A stretch of DNA of 64,000 bases, from contig JAEWMJ010000054.1 of the NCBI GenBank assembly GCA_023393165.1, positions 11,700 through 75,699 of the forward strand, read 5' to 3'. Under the pieces are notes generated by a model, which ran no database searches, was not told the DNA's origin, and saw only the letters and a list, made by a program, of their open reading frames with translations. Positions within the stretch are counted from its first letter, which is position 1, and every line of letters begins with the position of its first letter. Shown here piece by piece: positions 1 through 7,459 of this stretch. This DNA is from Bacillota bacterium (lineage in GTDB: Bacteria; Bacillota; Clostridia; Christensenellales; Christensenellaceae). The position numbers and the translations under genes are program-made.

Positions 1-745
1 CTTCCAGACGGTTGGAAACCACCGCCTGAAAAATATCCCCCTCATAGATGTGCCCGCGAACTTTTTCCACCATGCCGCAGTATTTTTCCTTTGAAAAAAC
101 CGGCCTGAAATCGGACAGCAGGCCGGACGGCTCGCTTTGCGTTTTGCTCCCGCCGTTTATCATGCGGGCGATGGCGTCAAGTTCCGCGCCCGCTTCGCGG
201 TAGTTTGCTTCCAGACCGTCCGTCTTTATGTTGATGATCAGTATGATCTTCTGGCGCAGATGGTCGAAAACAATGACCTTGTCAAACAGCATCATATGGA
301 AATCGTCGAATCCGACCGGATCGTTCCCGGTCAAACGCAGTGATTTTTCATTGTATTTTATATAGTCGTAGGAAAAATACCCTACAAATCCGCCGGTAAA
401 CGGGGGAAGGAAATCAAAGCGCGGCGGTTTGTATTCCGATATGATCCGGCGCAGAAGGGCGTTCGGATCGCCTGTTTCCGTCGTTTCGGTCCCGCCGTTT
501 ATAACGGAGGCCACGCCGTCCCTGAGGCGAACGGACAGGCGCGGGTCGAACCCGAGAAAGGAATACCGTCCCCACTTTTCGCCGCCCTCTACGCTTTCCA
601 GCAGATAACACTTTTTGCTTTTTGCCCTTAAGGCTTTTAATACCTCAATGGGCGTTCTTACATCCGACAACAGTTCCCGGCTCACAGGTATCACGCTGTG
701 ATGATCCCTCATAGCCAGGCATTCGTCCAGTTCCGGTCTTACCAT
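1..745 (-). CDS. trpE: Anthranilate synthase component I, 5' part (runs off the window)
   Basis: The minus-strand frame from ATG at 745 stays open for 248 codons to the window edge. TrpE converts chorismate plus ammonia, delivered by TrpG, to anthranilate, the first step of tryptophan synthesis. The visible part holds the N-terminal region with LLES near residue 45 (part of the tryptophan feedback site in this family), SFLGFDPR, GGFVGYFSYD, and GDIFQAVVSNR at the edge, which starts the chorismate-binding domain. GGAGG lies 7 bases before the ATG. A tryptophan T-box precedes it, which supports TrpE over the paralogue PabB. The C-terminal catalytic half is outside the window. Confidence 0.93.
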   Translation of the reverse strand, partial: MVRPELDECLAMRDHHSVIPVSRELLSDVRTPIEVLKALRAKSKKCYLLESVEGGEKWGRYSFLGFDPRLSVRLRDGVASVINGGTETTETGDPNALLRRIISEYKPPRFDFLPPFTGGFVGYFSYDYIKYNEKSLRLTGNDPVGFDDFHMMLFDKVIVFDHLRQKIILIINIKTDGLEANYREAGAELDAIARMINGGSKTQSEPSGLLSDFRPVFSKEKYCGMVEKVRGHIYEGDIFQAVVSNRLE

Positions 746-781
746 GGTTTTACCTCCAATCAAAAAAATCCAATTAAAAAC

Positions 782-820
782 AAAAAACCCGCCCAAGACA
801 AATAGTTTTGCCAAGGACGA
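782..820 (-). terminator. Attenuator terminator of the trpE T-box
   Basis: On the minus strand the stem runs from CGTCC to GGGCGG with an internal mismatch and an ACTA-type loop, followed by six T. It lies just downstream of the T-box core, which would form the competing antiterminator. Confidence 0.8.
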
Positions 821-1066
821 GTGCATACACCCGCGGTGCCACCTTGATTTGCGAAATAAAAATATTCCGCACGCTCTTAAGAATACCATCATATTCTCCG
901 CAACTGACGTGTGCGCTACGTCGCGGAATACTCGGATAAGATCCTTTGTTCCGCGCCCTCAGTGGTCCATTTGATGCACTGCGTTGTACGGGGATCCCAG
1001 CTGCTCCCGCTCTCTTGAACTGCACATGCACCGTTATCTCCACATCAACGGTTTAGGCGATTTAGT
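784..1066 (-). promoter_or_regulatory. Tryptophan-specific T-box leader of trpE
   Basis: On the minus strand the leader holds the T-box core AAGGTGGCACCGCGG (831-845), which binds the NCCA end of uncharged tRNA. Upstream is a Stem I-like region in which the triplet TGG (967-969), followed by A, lies in an internal loop between GTGG/CCAC and GTGCAT-type helices; TGG is the tryptophan codon. A terminator hairpin with T-run follows the core. The expected behaviour is read-through into trpE when tRNA-Trp is uncharged. The specifier is read by eye from loop position. Confidence 0.9.
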
Positions 1067-1073
1067 TTTGTAT

Positions 1074-1102
1074 ATTATATAGTTTCCCTTTTAAAAAAGC
1101 AA
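1074..1102 (-). promoter_or_regulatory. Sigma-A-like promoter of the trpE T-box transcript
   Basis: Minus-strand TTGCTT (1097-1102), a 17-base spacer, and TATAAT (1074-1079). This places the start of the T-box RNA near 1066. Confidence 0.7.
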
Positions 1103-1132
1103 CAGTTTTTATATCTTTGGGCCCGGCTTTAT

Positions 1133-1714
1133 TTACTTTGAAAAGTTTTCGTCCGGATGAAGGGGATTTGTCTTCATCAGCTGGTCGACTTCTTCATACC
1201 CTTCGGGGTACGCAAAATTATATCTTGCCGGGAGCGCAAATACATATCTGGAATTGCGTCCAAGCTCGCTTGGGCCGATGGGCGCTGCGCCGATATGGAA
1301 TTTGTCCTGATGCAGGCCGTCCCATTGGGCCAGGGTGAAAATCATGATGGGGATATCCTGCCTGAGGGTTTCCTCAGTCCATGCCGGATGCCGGATACTG
1401 ATCTGCGGACCGGTCTCGACGGTTTTTTCACCGGCAGCTTCATCCGCGGCAAGGCCCTCCCATTTGTCCGTTATTATGGTATAGTTCTTCCAGCTTTCGG
1501 GCAGCGTAAACGTAAAACCGTAGTCTGTATTTTGGTAAGCGAGCGCCTGGGACGGGGCAGGGGACTCCGGGGAAGCCGCGTTTATCGTGGTTGTGGGCGT
1601 GGGACTCGGCAATATCGTCTGCACAGACGACTGCGGGCTGTTTTCGGACCCTCCGCAGGAGATCAGGGTAAATACGGCTGTCAAAACAAGCGCGGCGGCT
1701 AAAATCTTTTTCAT
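1133..1714 (-). CDS. Small secreted lipoprotein, function unknown
   Basis: 193 residues. The N-terminus is a lipoprotein signal with a KK start, a hydrophobic stretch and the lipobox LISC at about residues 17-20, so Cys20 should be lipidated and the protein held on the outer face of the membrane. A Ser/Pro/Thr-rich linker follows (residues 22-55), then a compact domain with YGFTFTLPESW, a pattern common in small extracytoplasmic lipoproteins. I do not recognise a family with a known role. The start is set by GGAGG 6-7 bases before ATG 1714; an upstream in-frame ATG has no such site. Confidence 0.8.
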   Translation of the reverse strand: MKKILAAALVLTAVFTLISCGGSENSPQSSVQTILPSPTPTTTINAASPESPAPSQALAYQNTDYGFTFTLPESWKNYTIITDKWEGLAADEAAGEKTVETGPQISIRHPAWTEETLRQDIPIMIFTLAQWDGLHQDKFHIGAAPIGPSELGRNSRYVFALPARYNFAYPEGYEEVDQLMKTNPLHPDENFSK

Positions 1715-1814
1715 ATTTGCCTCCTTATTATTTTCCGATATTAGGCTTTGCCGATCGAAAAATATTATACCCCTCAATTAAGTCCTTGTTGAATCCGGGC
1801 CTGCATGGAGGCGA

Positions 1815-2414
1815 TCATTTTATAAACGAACCGTTCCAGATGATTTTTCTGGCAAGTTCCAGATAGTCTCCGTCAAACAAAAAATATTCCTGCGTTACCA
1901 AAACGGCAATGCCGTGAGCCAGGCCCCATGTCGCCAGTATCAGTTCGTCTGCATTGTCCCGGCCCGACGCTCCCGTTTTTTCCGCCTGATATTGCCTGAC
2001 CGTTTCCACAAGGGTTTTATACGGCTGGCTCATATGATATACCAAATCTTTATCCGATGGAAATTTCTTATTGAAGTCGCTGAAAAAAAGGAACTTCATA
2101 TATTCGGGATTTTCCACAAAAAATTTAACATATAAAAAAGCCATTTCCTTCAGCTGGCTTTCCAGATCTTTCGGGTACTTGCTGACCGCCTCTTTTAAAA
2201 TGTGATCAAATTTGCAGTTTACCTGGTCCAGGATTGCGGCAACCAGGCTGTCTTTATTTTTAAAATGGCGGTAGGGCGCCGTATGGCTGACGCCGCAGGC
2301 CTTGGCGACTTTTCTCAGCGAGAACTTTTCGTACCCCTCGGACGCCATGATCCTGATGCTGTTTTCTATCATTTCTTCCTTGAGATTCTTGTGATGATAC
2401 CCTGATTTGCCCAA
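1815..2414 (-). CDS. TetR/AcrR-family transcriptional regulator, WHG type
   Basis: About 199 residues. The N-terminal TetR helix-turn-helix covers roughly residues 10-55 (GYEKFSLRKVAKACGV, then PYRHFKNKDSL). The C-terminal ligand domain carries the WGLAHG signature of the WHG subgroup. The N-terminus GKSGYHHKNL matches the usual opening of this subgroup, so I place the start at TTG 2414, 9 bases after AAAGGGTG; the in-frame GTG at 2426 overlaps that site. Its ligand and targets are unknown. It stands alone between a lipoprotein and cysK on the same strand. Confidence 0.88.
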   Translation of the reverse strand: MGKSGYHHKNLKEEMIENSIRIMASEGYEKFSLRKVAKACGVSHTAPYRHFKNKDSLVAAILDQVNCKFDHILKEAVSKYPKDLESQLKEMAFLYVKFFVENPEYMKFLFFSDFNKKFPSDKDLVYHMSQPYKTLVETVRQYQAEKTGASGRDNADELILATWGLAHGIAVLVTQEYFLFDGDYLELARKIIWNGSFIK

Positions 2415-2620
2415 ATTCCGATTCACCCTTTCGTAAAAAGCATGTACGTATTATACCATCTGCATGTATTGTTTACAATGAACCCCCTTCAAACGATGAC
2501 CGTATCCGATAATGCGCAGACGTAAAAAACCGCGTCACCGGGTCGTACATTCCGGAAAAATCCGAAGCGTCATAGTCGTAAATAATGAAGGCTGCATGCA
2601 TATAGGTTTGCCTCCGTATA

Positions 2621-3532
2621 TCAGGTTTTGCCGAATGATTCAAAAAGCTTGGTGCTCAGATATTTTTCGCCCCTGTCCGGAAAAATGCAGACAATAACGC
2701 CGTGATCGAACATTTCCGCGACCTTGAGGGAAGCGAGCATGGCCGCGCCCGAAGACATCCCGCAGAAGATTCCTTCTTCCCGGACGATCCGCCTCGCCAT
2801 ATCAAACGCTTTTTCCGAATCGATCATAATGGATATGTCTATTTTGCTCGGGTCGTAAATTTCCGGGACAATCGCTTCTTCCATGTTCTTGAGTCCCTGT
2901 ATGTAATGCCCCTTTACAGGATGCGCCTCAACGATGCGGATATCCGGATTGAGTTCCTTCAGCCTCCTGGCGGTGCCCATAAGCGTGCCGGAAGTGCCCA
3001 GCGCGGAAACAAAATGGGTGACCCTTCCGTCCGTATCCCGGATGATCTCCTCGGCTGTGGTGGAGTAATGCGCAATCTTGTTGTAGCGGTTGGTGAACTG
3101 GTCGGGCATGAAATATCTGTCCGGTTCCTGCGCAACGCGCCGGCGCGCTTCGCGGATCGCGCCGTCCGTTCCCTGGCCGGCTTCCGTCAGGATAATCCTG
3201 CCGCCGAAAGCTTCTATCATTTTTCTGCGTTCCACCGACACGGCGCTGCTCATGACGATCTCTACGTCATAGCCCTTGACGGCGGCTATCATCGCAAGCC
3301 CGATGCCCGTATTTCCCGAAGTCGGTTCAATAATGGTTTTCCCCGGCGTTAGTGTTCCTTCCGCTTCCGCCTGCTCGATCATTTTAAGCGCGATCCGGTC
3401 CTTGATGCTTCCGGTCGGATTTGTGCCTTCAACCTTTGCAAATATTTCTATGCCTTTCTTGGTACAGAGCCTGTTGATCCGGACAAGCGGCGTGTTCCCG
3501 ATTGTATCCAAGATGTTTTCATACACTCGCAT
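2621..3532 (-). CDS. cysK: Cysteine synthase (O-acetylserine sulfhydrylase family)
   Basis: 303 residues, normal for the family. This PLP enzyme makes cysteine from O-acetylserine and sulfide. Visible marks are the PLP-lysine region NPTGSIKDR (near residue 40), the phosphate-binding loop TSGNTGIGLA, GTSGTLMG, and the C-terminal FPDRGEKYLST. The start is ATG 3532 with AGGGGG 9 bases upstream. The promoter TTGAAT-16-TATAAT lies just upstream and overlaps the alternative in-frame TTG at 3571, which rules that start out. A CysM-like or cystathionine beta-synthase-like activity cannot be excluded. Confidence 0.92.
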   Translation of the reverse strand: MRVYENILDTIGNTPLVRINRLCTKKGIEIFAKVEGTNPTGSIKDRIALKMIEQAEAEGTLTPGKTIIEPTSGNTGIGLAMIAAVKGYDVEIVMSSAVSVERRKMIEAFGGRIILTEAGQGTDGAIREARRRVAQEPDRYFMPDQFTNRYNKIAHYSTTAEEIIRDTDGRVTHFVSALGTSGTLMGTARRLKELNPDIRIVEAHPVKGHYIQGLKNMEEAIVPEIYDPSKIDISIMIDSEKAFDMARRIVREEGIFCGMSSGAAMLASLKVAEMFDHGVIVCIFPDRGEKYLSTKLFESFGKT

Positions 3533-3556
3533 GCGCAAAAACCCCCTAACAATTTC

Positions 3557-3584
3557 ATTATAGTCTGCCAATACAAAAATTCAA
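3557..3584 (-). promoter_or_regulatory. Sigma-A-like promoter of cysK
   Basis: Minus-strand TTGAAT (3579-3584), a 16-base spacer, and TATAAT (3557-3562), leaving about 20 bases of leader before the ATG at 3532. Confidence 0.6.
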
Positions 3585-3662
3585 CCGCTATTCAGAATCA
3601 GCGGTAAAATAAAAACACTCCTTTTATTTTATAGAGCTGCGCGGGGGTTTGATACAGAAAGA

Positions 3663-4070
3663 TTATTTATTGCAATTCAAGCAGGTTTCCCGGTGAACAC
3701 AGAGAGGCTGGCCGCATTCTCCGCAAGTATACTTTGTCCGTTGGTTATTCAGGAAGGTATCCATACCCGAATCCCTTATTTGCTCCAGATTTTCTATCAT
3801 GCTCATACCGTATTTTAAACGGTACCTTTTATCCAGCTGTTTCAGACGCGTACAGGGGAATTTTAAACACTCCCAGCATAAATTTGTACCGCTGTTTTTT
3901 ATGCCGTCACAGTTTTTTATTGTGCAGTTGGCGCAATGGGCGGATTTTCTTTCGTCCGCGCCGTTGCATCCCAGGCACTTGTTGCGTTCGCGCTGGTATG
4001 CATAACATAATTCGCAGTTCATCCCGCAGGGGGCGATGAGGCCGGGATCGGCAAATGATTTGCTTTCCAT
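3663..4070 (-). CDS. DUF3795 cysteine-rich protein
   Basis: 135 residues with 16 or more cysteines in CxxC-type pairs: CGMNCELC, CLGC, CANC, CWEC, CGEC and CLNC. The opening LIAPCGMNCELCYAYQ is the hallmark of DUF3795, a family of small probable metal-binding proteins of unknown role. There is no signal peptide, so it should be cytoplasmic. GGAGG lies 9 bases before ATG 4070. It stands alone. Confidence 0.85.
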   Translation of the reverse strand: MESKSFADPGLIAPCGMNCELCYAYQRERNKCLGCNGADERKSAHCANCTIKNCDGIKNSGTNLCWECLKFPCTRLKQLDKRYRLKYGMSMIENLEQIRDSGMDTFLNNQRTKYTCGECGQPLCVHRETCLNCNK

Positions 4071-4123
4071 ACAAATAAGCCTCCGGTATTTATTTAGCTA
4101 TATCTGCCATTTAGATCATTATA

Positions 4124-4155
4124 CAAAAAACAAACCCCCGGCGCAACGCCGGAGG
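4124..4155 (-). terminator. Rho-independent terminator downstream of the 4223-5179 lipoprotein gene
   Basis: The minus strand reads CCGGCG-TTG-CGCCGG followed by GGG and TTTGTTTTTTG. The same hairpin occurs again at 5435-5449 without a good T-run, so this copy looks like the original terminator of the metallo-hydrolase gene. Confidence 0.75.
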
Positions 4156-4213
4156 CTGAAGTTTTATTACGGTTCGTCCGCGTAAAGACCGGATCCGGTT
4201 TTACCATCCCGTT
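4135..4213. repeat. Direct repeat, copy A: displaced 3' end of the metallo-hydrolase gene
   Basis: This stretch repeats 5432-5527 almost base for base. The shared parts are the terminator hairpin and the last codons of the metallo-hydrolase (NGMVKPDP). Copy A lacks about 17 bases in the 3' untranslated part and one base in the codons after PDP, so the reading frame there is broken. Confidence 0.85.
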
Positions 4214-4222
4214 AAATTATTT

Positions 4223-5179
4223 TTATTTAGAGATGAAATTCTCTACATCATCTGTACGAATATCAATATAGTCATCCTTGCTATTAGCTCTCACAAGTCG
4301 TATATACATGGGATTTTGGTCTTTGCTTCCGCCGCCTATAAGCAGATAAAAATCGTCATCTATGTCATAACGTAAAATATATAATCCACTGCCAACATCT
4401 ATACTGTCATATTTTTCAAAATCATCCCACGAGAGGGAATCTTTCTTTTGCGCCAATTCTGTTACGACATCCAGAGAAAGTTTGATTTTTTCTCTTCGGA
4501 AGAACTGCCATTCGTTATTCATCATAACAACAATACCATCTTTGTAAAAGGCATATTCCGAACCTATGCATCCAAAATTACTTTGGGCATTTTCTGATGG
4601 AATTTCTGTAGCATCTACTTTTGATGTGATTGCACCAATGATTGCTGAATCGTGAATTTCAGCCGATATTTGCTTACCTGTATCGAGGTAAAGCGCATCT
4701 TCGACCATTACCATCGGAATCCTATCCCACTTAATTTGGTCCTCATTAGTATATGACTCCAATTCACCTTCTTCAAATGGGTCTGTTGGATTTGAAATCA
4801 CATACCATTTATCTCCAACTAAGACATAACACTCTTTTTCTCCGTTAATGATATATGAAAACTCTGTATAATTGTCTTCCATATTAAAACCATAAACTTC
4901 TCCACCGTCTACATCGCCCGGTGTTGAGCCATCTTTATAAACTTTGTATTTCATAGACAAATTAGAAGCCCATAGTTTCAGTTCATCCAATTTAGCGCCG
5001 TCAATGGTGTATTCGGTTTCCTTACCGCTAAGAATATGTGTCACTGTTATTTCTGTGATTTCTTCTGGAATTAAGGCTGCAAGTTTTTCTCCAGACTGAT
5101 TATCTTTGCCACACCCCGCTAGGAGAAAAAAGACTGATAATACCATAGAAAATAAAAAAAATATATTATATTTCTTCAT
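4223..5179 (-). CDS. Extracytoplasmic lipoprotein, function unknown, possibly acquired
   Basis: 318 residues. The signal sequence ends in the lipobox LAGC, so lipidation is expected near residue 23. The rest is an acidic soluble domain with no family I recognise. The start is ATG 5179 with AAGGAG 9 bases upstream; an ATG 18 bases earlier overlaps that site. The gene is visibly richer in A and T than its neighbours. It lies exactly between the two copies of the metallo-hydrolase gene's 3' end, which suggests it came in with the event that made the duplication. Confidence 0.8.
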   Translation of the reverse strand: MKKYNIFFLFSMVLSVFFLLAGCGKDNQSGEKLAALIPEEITEITVTHILSGKETEYTIDGAKLDELKLWASNLSMKYKVYKDGSTPGDVDGGEVYGFNMEDNYTEFSYIINGEKECYVLVGDKWYVISNPTDPFEEGELESYTNEDQIKWDRIPMVMVEDALYLDTGKQISAEIHDSAIIGAITSKVDATEIPSENAQSNFGCIGSEYAFYKDGIVVMMNNEWQFFRREKIKLSLDVVTELAQKKDSLSWDDFEKYDSIDVGSGLYILRYDIDDDFYLLIGGGSKDQNPMYIRLVRANSKDDYIDIRTDDVENFISK

Positions 5180-5431
5180 CTTGGCATACTCCTTCATTCA
5201 TCTCAAACCTGATTTTTCATTTGTATAAATATAGACGAAATTTCTTTAAGAACAGTTCCGCTTTATCATTGTTATTCTACCACATAAGCTTATAAATTAC
5301 CGCCTTATCTCCGTTACTTTCCGCGCTCCCCTTTCGGAATATCCAAATGCCTGGATTTTTCCAATACCCGTATCAAGAAGATTCGTGATTATGAGTAAGC
5401 GCTCTGTTCGTTAAAGTCAAAATCAAAGCAG

Positions 5432-5527
5432 CCCCCGGCGCAACGCCGGAGGCTGAAGATTTAGTCAGGTCTTATCCGTTTACGGTTCGTCCGCGTAAAG
5501 GCCGGGATCCGGTTTTACCATCCCGTT
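5432..5527. repeat. Direct repeat, copy B: 3' end of the intact metallo-hydrolase gene
   Basis: This is the counterpart of 4135-4213. It includes the hairpin CCGGCG-CAA-CGCCGG and the final codons of the metallo-hydrolase up to NGMVKPDPGLYADEP. Here the reading frame is intact. Confidence 0.85.
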
Positions 5528-6307
5528 CATTTGGTCCAGCAGCGTTTCCAGGCGGCGGGAGAGTTCCTCACCCCGCAAGGGCTTTCCGTGACTGGGTATG
5601 GCAAGGGAAGGTTTCAGATCCAGAAGACGCCGTATCGAATTTCTTGCGGCGTTCCAGTCTATGGTAGCGTACCCGGCGTCGCCGGTCTGTCTCTGTTTCC
5701 GGCTTGTAAACGAAAACAGCGTGTCCTCTCTTGAGGAAGAGAACGCGTCGCCCGAAATCAGCGTCCGGTCGCCCGGGCGGAAAAGGGACACATGGCCGAT
5801 CGTGTGGCCCGGCGTATGCACCCATTCCCAGCCGGGCATGCCCGGAACGCTTCTGTCAAGGGGAAGAGGCACGGCATGAAAACTCAGGTTGATGCCCTCG
5901 TTTGAAGGGTCGGACAGTTTATCGGAAAGGACTTCATCCACCGCCGGATCAGGCGTTGGATAATCCACCAGCGCCGTTACATAGGGCATTTCAAGCTGAT
6001 GCATATAGACCGGAACATTCCAGAAATCGGCTAGCTTCATGGCGGCTCCGGCATGGGCCAGATGCCCGTGCAGCAGGATAATGGCGTTGGGGCGGCTCTT
6101 TTGACCGAATCTTTCCCGGGCGGTCTCAACTATAAAATCCGCCGCTTCTTCCGGTCCCGTGTCCACCAGCGCCCAGCCATCCCTTTTCAGGGGATCTCCC
6201 ACAAGAAATGCGGAGACTTTGGTCAGATCCAAAAGCAGGATATCAGGCAAAACCTCTTTGGCAGCGTATTTGATTGCAGCCATTTCTTTTTCCAAATGTT
6301 CTTCCAT
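5480..6307 (-). CDS. MBL-fold metallo-hydrolase
   Basis: 275 residues with the metallo-beta-lactamase fold pattern: strand LVDTG near 48, HGHLAH at about 80-85, HTPGHTIGHVSLF, SGDAF and C-terminal SHGKPL. Family members are metal-dependent hydrolases (glyoxalase II, lactonases and others); the substrate is not clear. The usual HxHxDH is HGHLAH, so the Asp ligand of the second metal site is Ala. The start is ATG 6307 with GGAGGTG 6 bases upstream; the in-frame ATG at 6340 has only a weak site. Its 3' end is duplicated at 4135-4213. Confidence 0.85.
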   Translation of the reverse strand: MEEHLEKEMAAIKYAAKEVLPDILLLDLTKVSAFLVGDPLKRDGWALVDTGPEEAADFIVETARERFGQKSRPNAIILLHGHLAHAGAAMKLADFWNVPVYMHQLEMPYVTALVDYPTPDPAVDEVLSDKLSDPSNEGINLSFHAVPLPLDRSVPGMPGWEWVHTPGHTIGHVSLFRPGDRTLISGDAFSSSREDTLFSFTSRKQRQTGDAGYATIDWNAARNSIRRLLDLKPSLAIPSHGKPLRGEELSRRLETLLDQMNGMVKPDPGLYADEP

Positions 6308-6398
6308 ATTGCGCACCTCCGGCAAATCGAATTTCGCCATTATTTTACCCTTATGATACGCAATTATTCCGGCGCGTTTTTTTCGTTTCCTTTGAAAA

Positions 6399-7304
6399 TT
6401 ACGTATACCTGATTTTGCCGCCGTTTATATGCAGCACCTGTCCGGTCACATAGGCCGAATCATCCGACGCCAGGTAAACATAGGCGGGTGCTATTTCAAA
6501 CGGCTGGACCGCCCTGCCCATGGGATTATCCGTACCCAAAACCGCCACCTTAGAAGGCGGGTATGTACTGACGCTGAGCGGTGTCCAGGCGGGTCCGGGC
6601 GCGACCGCGTTTACACGGATTCCCTGATCCGCCAGGGACAGCGCCATTGTCCGTGTAAAGGAAACGATCGCGCCTTTGGTCGCCGAATAGTCGATTGTAC
6701 ACGGCTCGCCTTCATAGGCGGTCCGGGATGTTGTGCTGATGATCGCGCTGCCGCTTCTTAAATAGGGCAGGGCTGCCTTCGTCATATAGAACAGGGGAAA
6801 AATATTGGTCCTGAACGTATTCTCCAGCTGTTCATCCGAAACATCCATGATCGTACGGGTATACGGCTGTACCGCCGCGTTGTTTACCACCACGTCAATC
6901 CGTCCGTAAGACTCGATGGTTTTTGCTACAGCTGTCACGGAGGTTTCCGGTTCTCGCAGGTCGCAAGGGAGCAGCAGGCATCGTACGCCCAGCCGTTCCA
7001 CATAATCCTTGGTTTCCTCAGCGTCAGTATGTTCGTTTAAATAAACTATGGTAAGGTCGGCTCCTTCCTTTGCAAACGCTGCCGCGACGGCTCTCCCGAT
7101 CCCGCTGTCCGCGCCCGTCAGGATGGCGGCGCGGCCCCGCAGTTTTCCGTTTCCCTTGTAGCCCGGATAATCAAAAATGGGACGGGGGTCCATAAGGTAT
7201 TCAAACCCTGGCGGATGTTGGTGCTGGGGCGAAAAAGCCACAGGTTTGACCCTTTGCTCTTCCTTTATTCCGGCGAAAGGATAAACCGGATAGTCCTGGT
7301 CCAC
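6399..7304 (-). CDS. SDR-family NAD(P)-dependent oxidoreductase (general-stress type)
   Basis: About 301 residues. It has an N-terminal extension of about 55 residues ending in DYPGYKGNGKL, typical of the YhdF/YdaD/YghA group of short-chain dehydrogenases. Then come the cofactor motif TGADSGIG, NNAAVQ, the catalytic Ser followed by YSATK, and a C-terminal GGKI. Members reduce aldehydes or ketones; several are stress-induced. The start is GTG 7304, 8 bases after GGAGG; a TTG two codons earlier sits too close to that site. The substrate is not predictable from sequence. Confidence 0.9.
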   Translation of the reverse strand: MDQDYPVYPFAGIKEEQRVKPVAFSPQHQHPPGFEYLMDPRPIFDYPGYKGNGKLRGRAAILTGADSGIGRAVAAAFAKEGADLTIVYLNEHTDAEETKDYVERLGVRCLLLPCDLREPETSVTAVAKTIESYGRIDVVVNNAAVQPYTRTIMDVSDEQLENTFRTNIFPLFYMTKAALPYLRSGSAIISTTSRTAYEGEPCTIDYSATKGAIVSFTRTMALSLADQGIRVNAVAPGPAWTPLSVSTYPPSKVAVLGTDNPMGRAVQPFEIAPAYVYLASDDSAYVTGQVLHINGGKIRYT

Positions 7305-7364
7305 TGACAAGCCCTCCTTGAAAAGGTTTTTTTAGTTTATGTTTCAGAGCTGGCTTGCGTGACG

Positions 7365-7395
7365 TAAAAAAGCCGTTCGATAAATGAACGGCTTT
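7365..7395 (-). terminator. Terminator of the PPDK-like gene
   Basis: On the minus strand AGCCGTTC, a 7-base loop, GAACGGCT and a run of T. It lies 65 bases past the stop at 7460. Confidence 0.85.
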
Positions 7396-7459
7396 CCGGG
7401 CCTCAGTCAAACCCGATCACCTGCTGCTTTTACGATCAGCTCAGGATTCCGCCGGGTCT

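Noticed and set aside
774..1043. Open frames on both strands upstream of trpE
   Set aside because: They overlay the T-box leader, whose conserved core and terminator explain the sequence; none has a ribosome binding site.
5198..5431. Minus-strand stretch reading NLLDTGIGKIQAFGYSERG
   Set aside because: It resembles the tail of a larger protein, but it is too short and lacks a start or any firm family mark.
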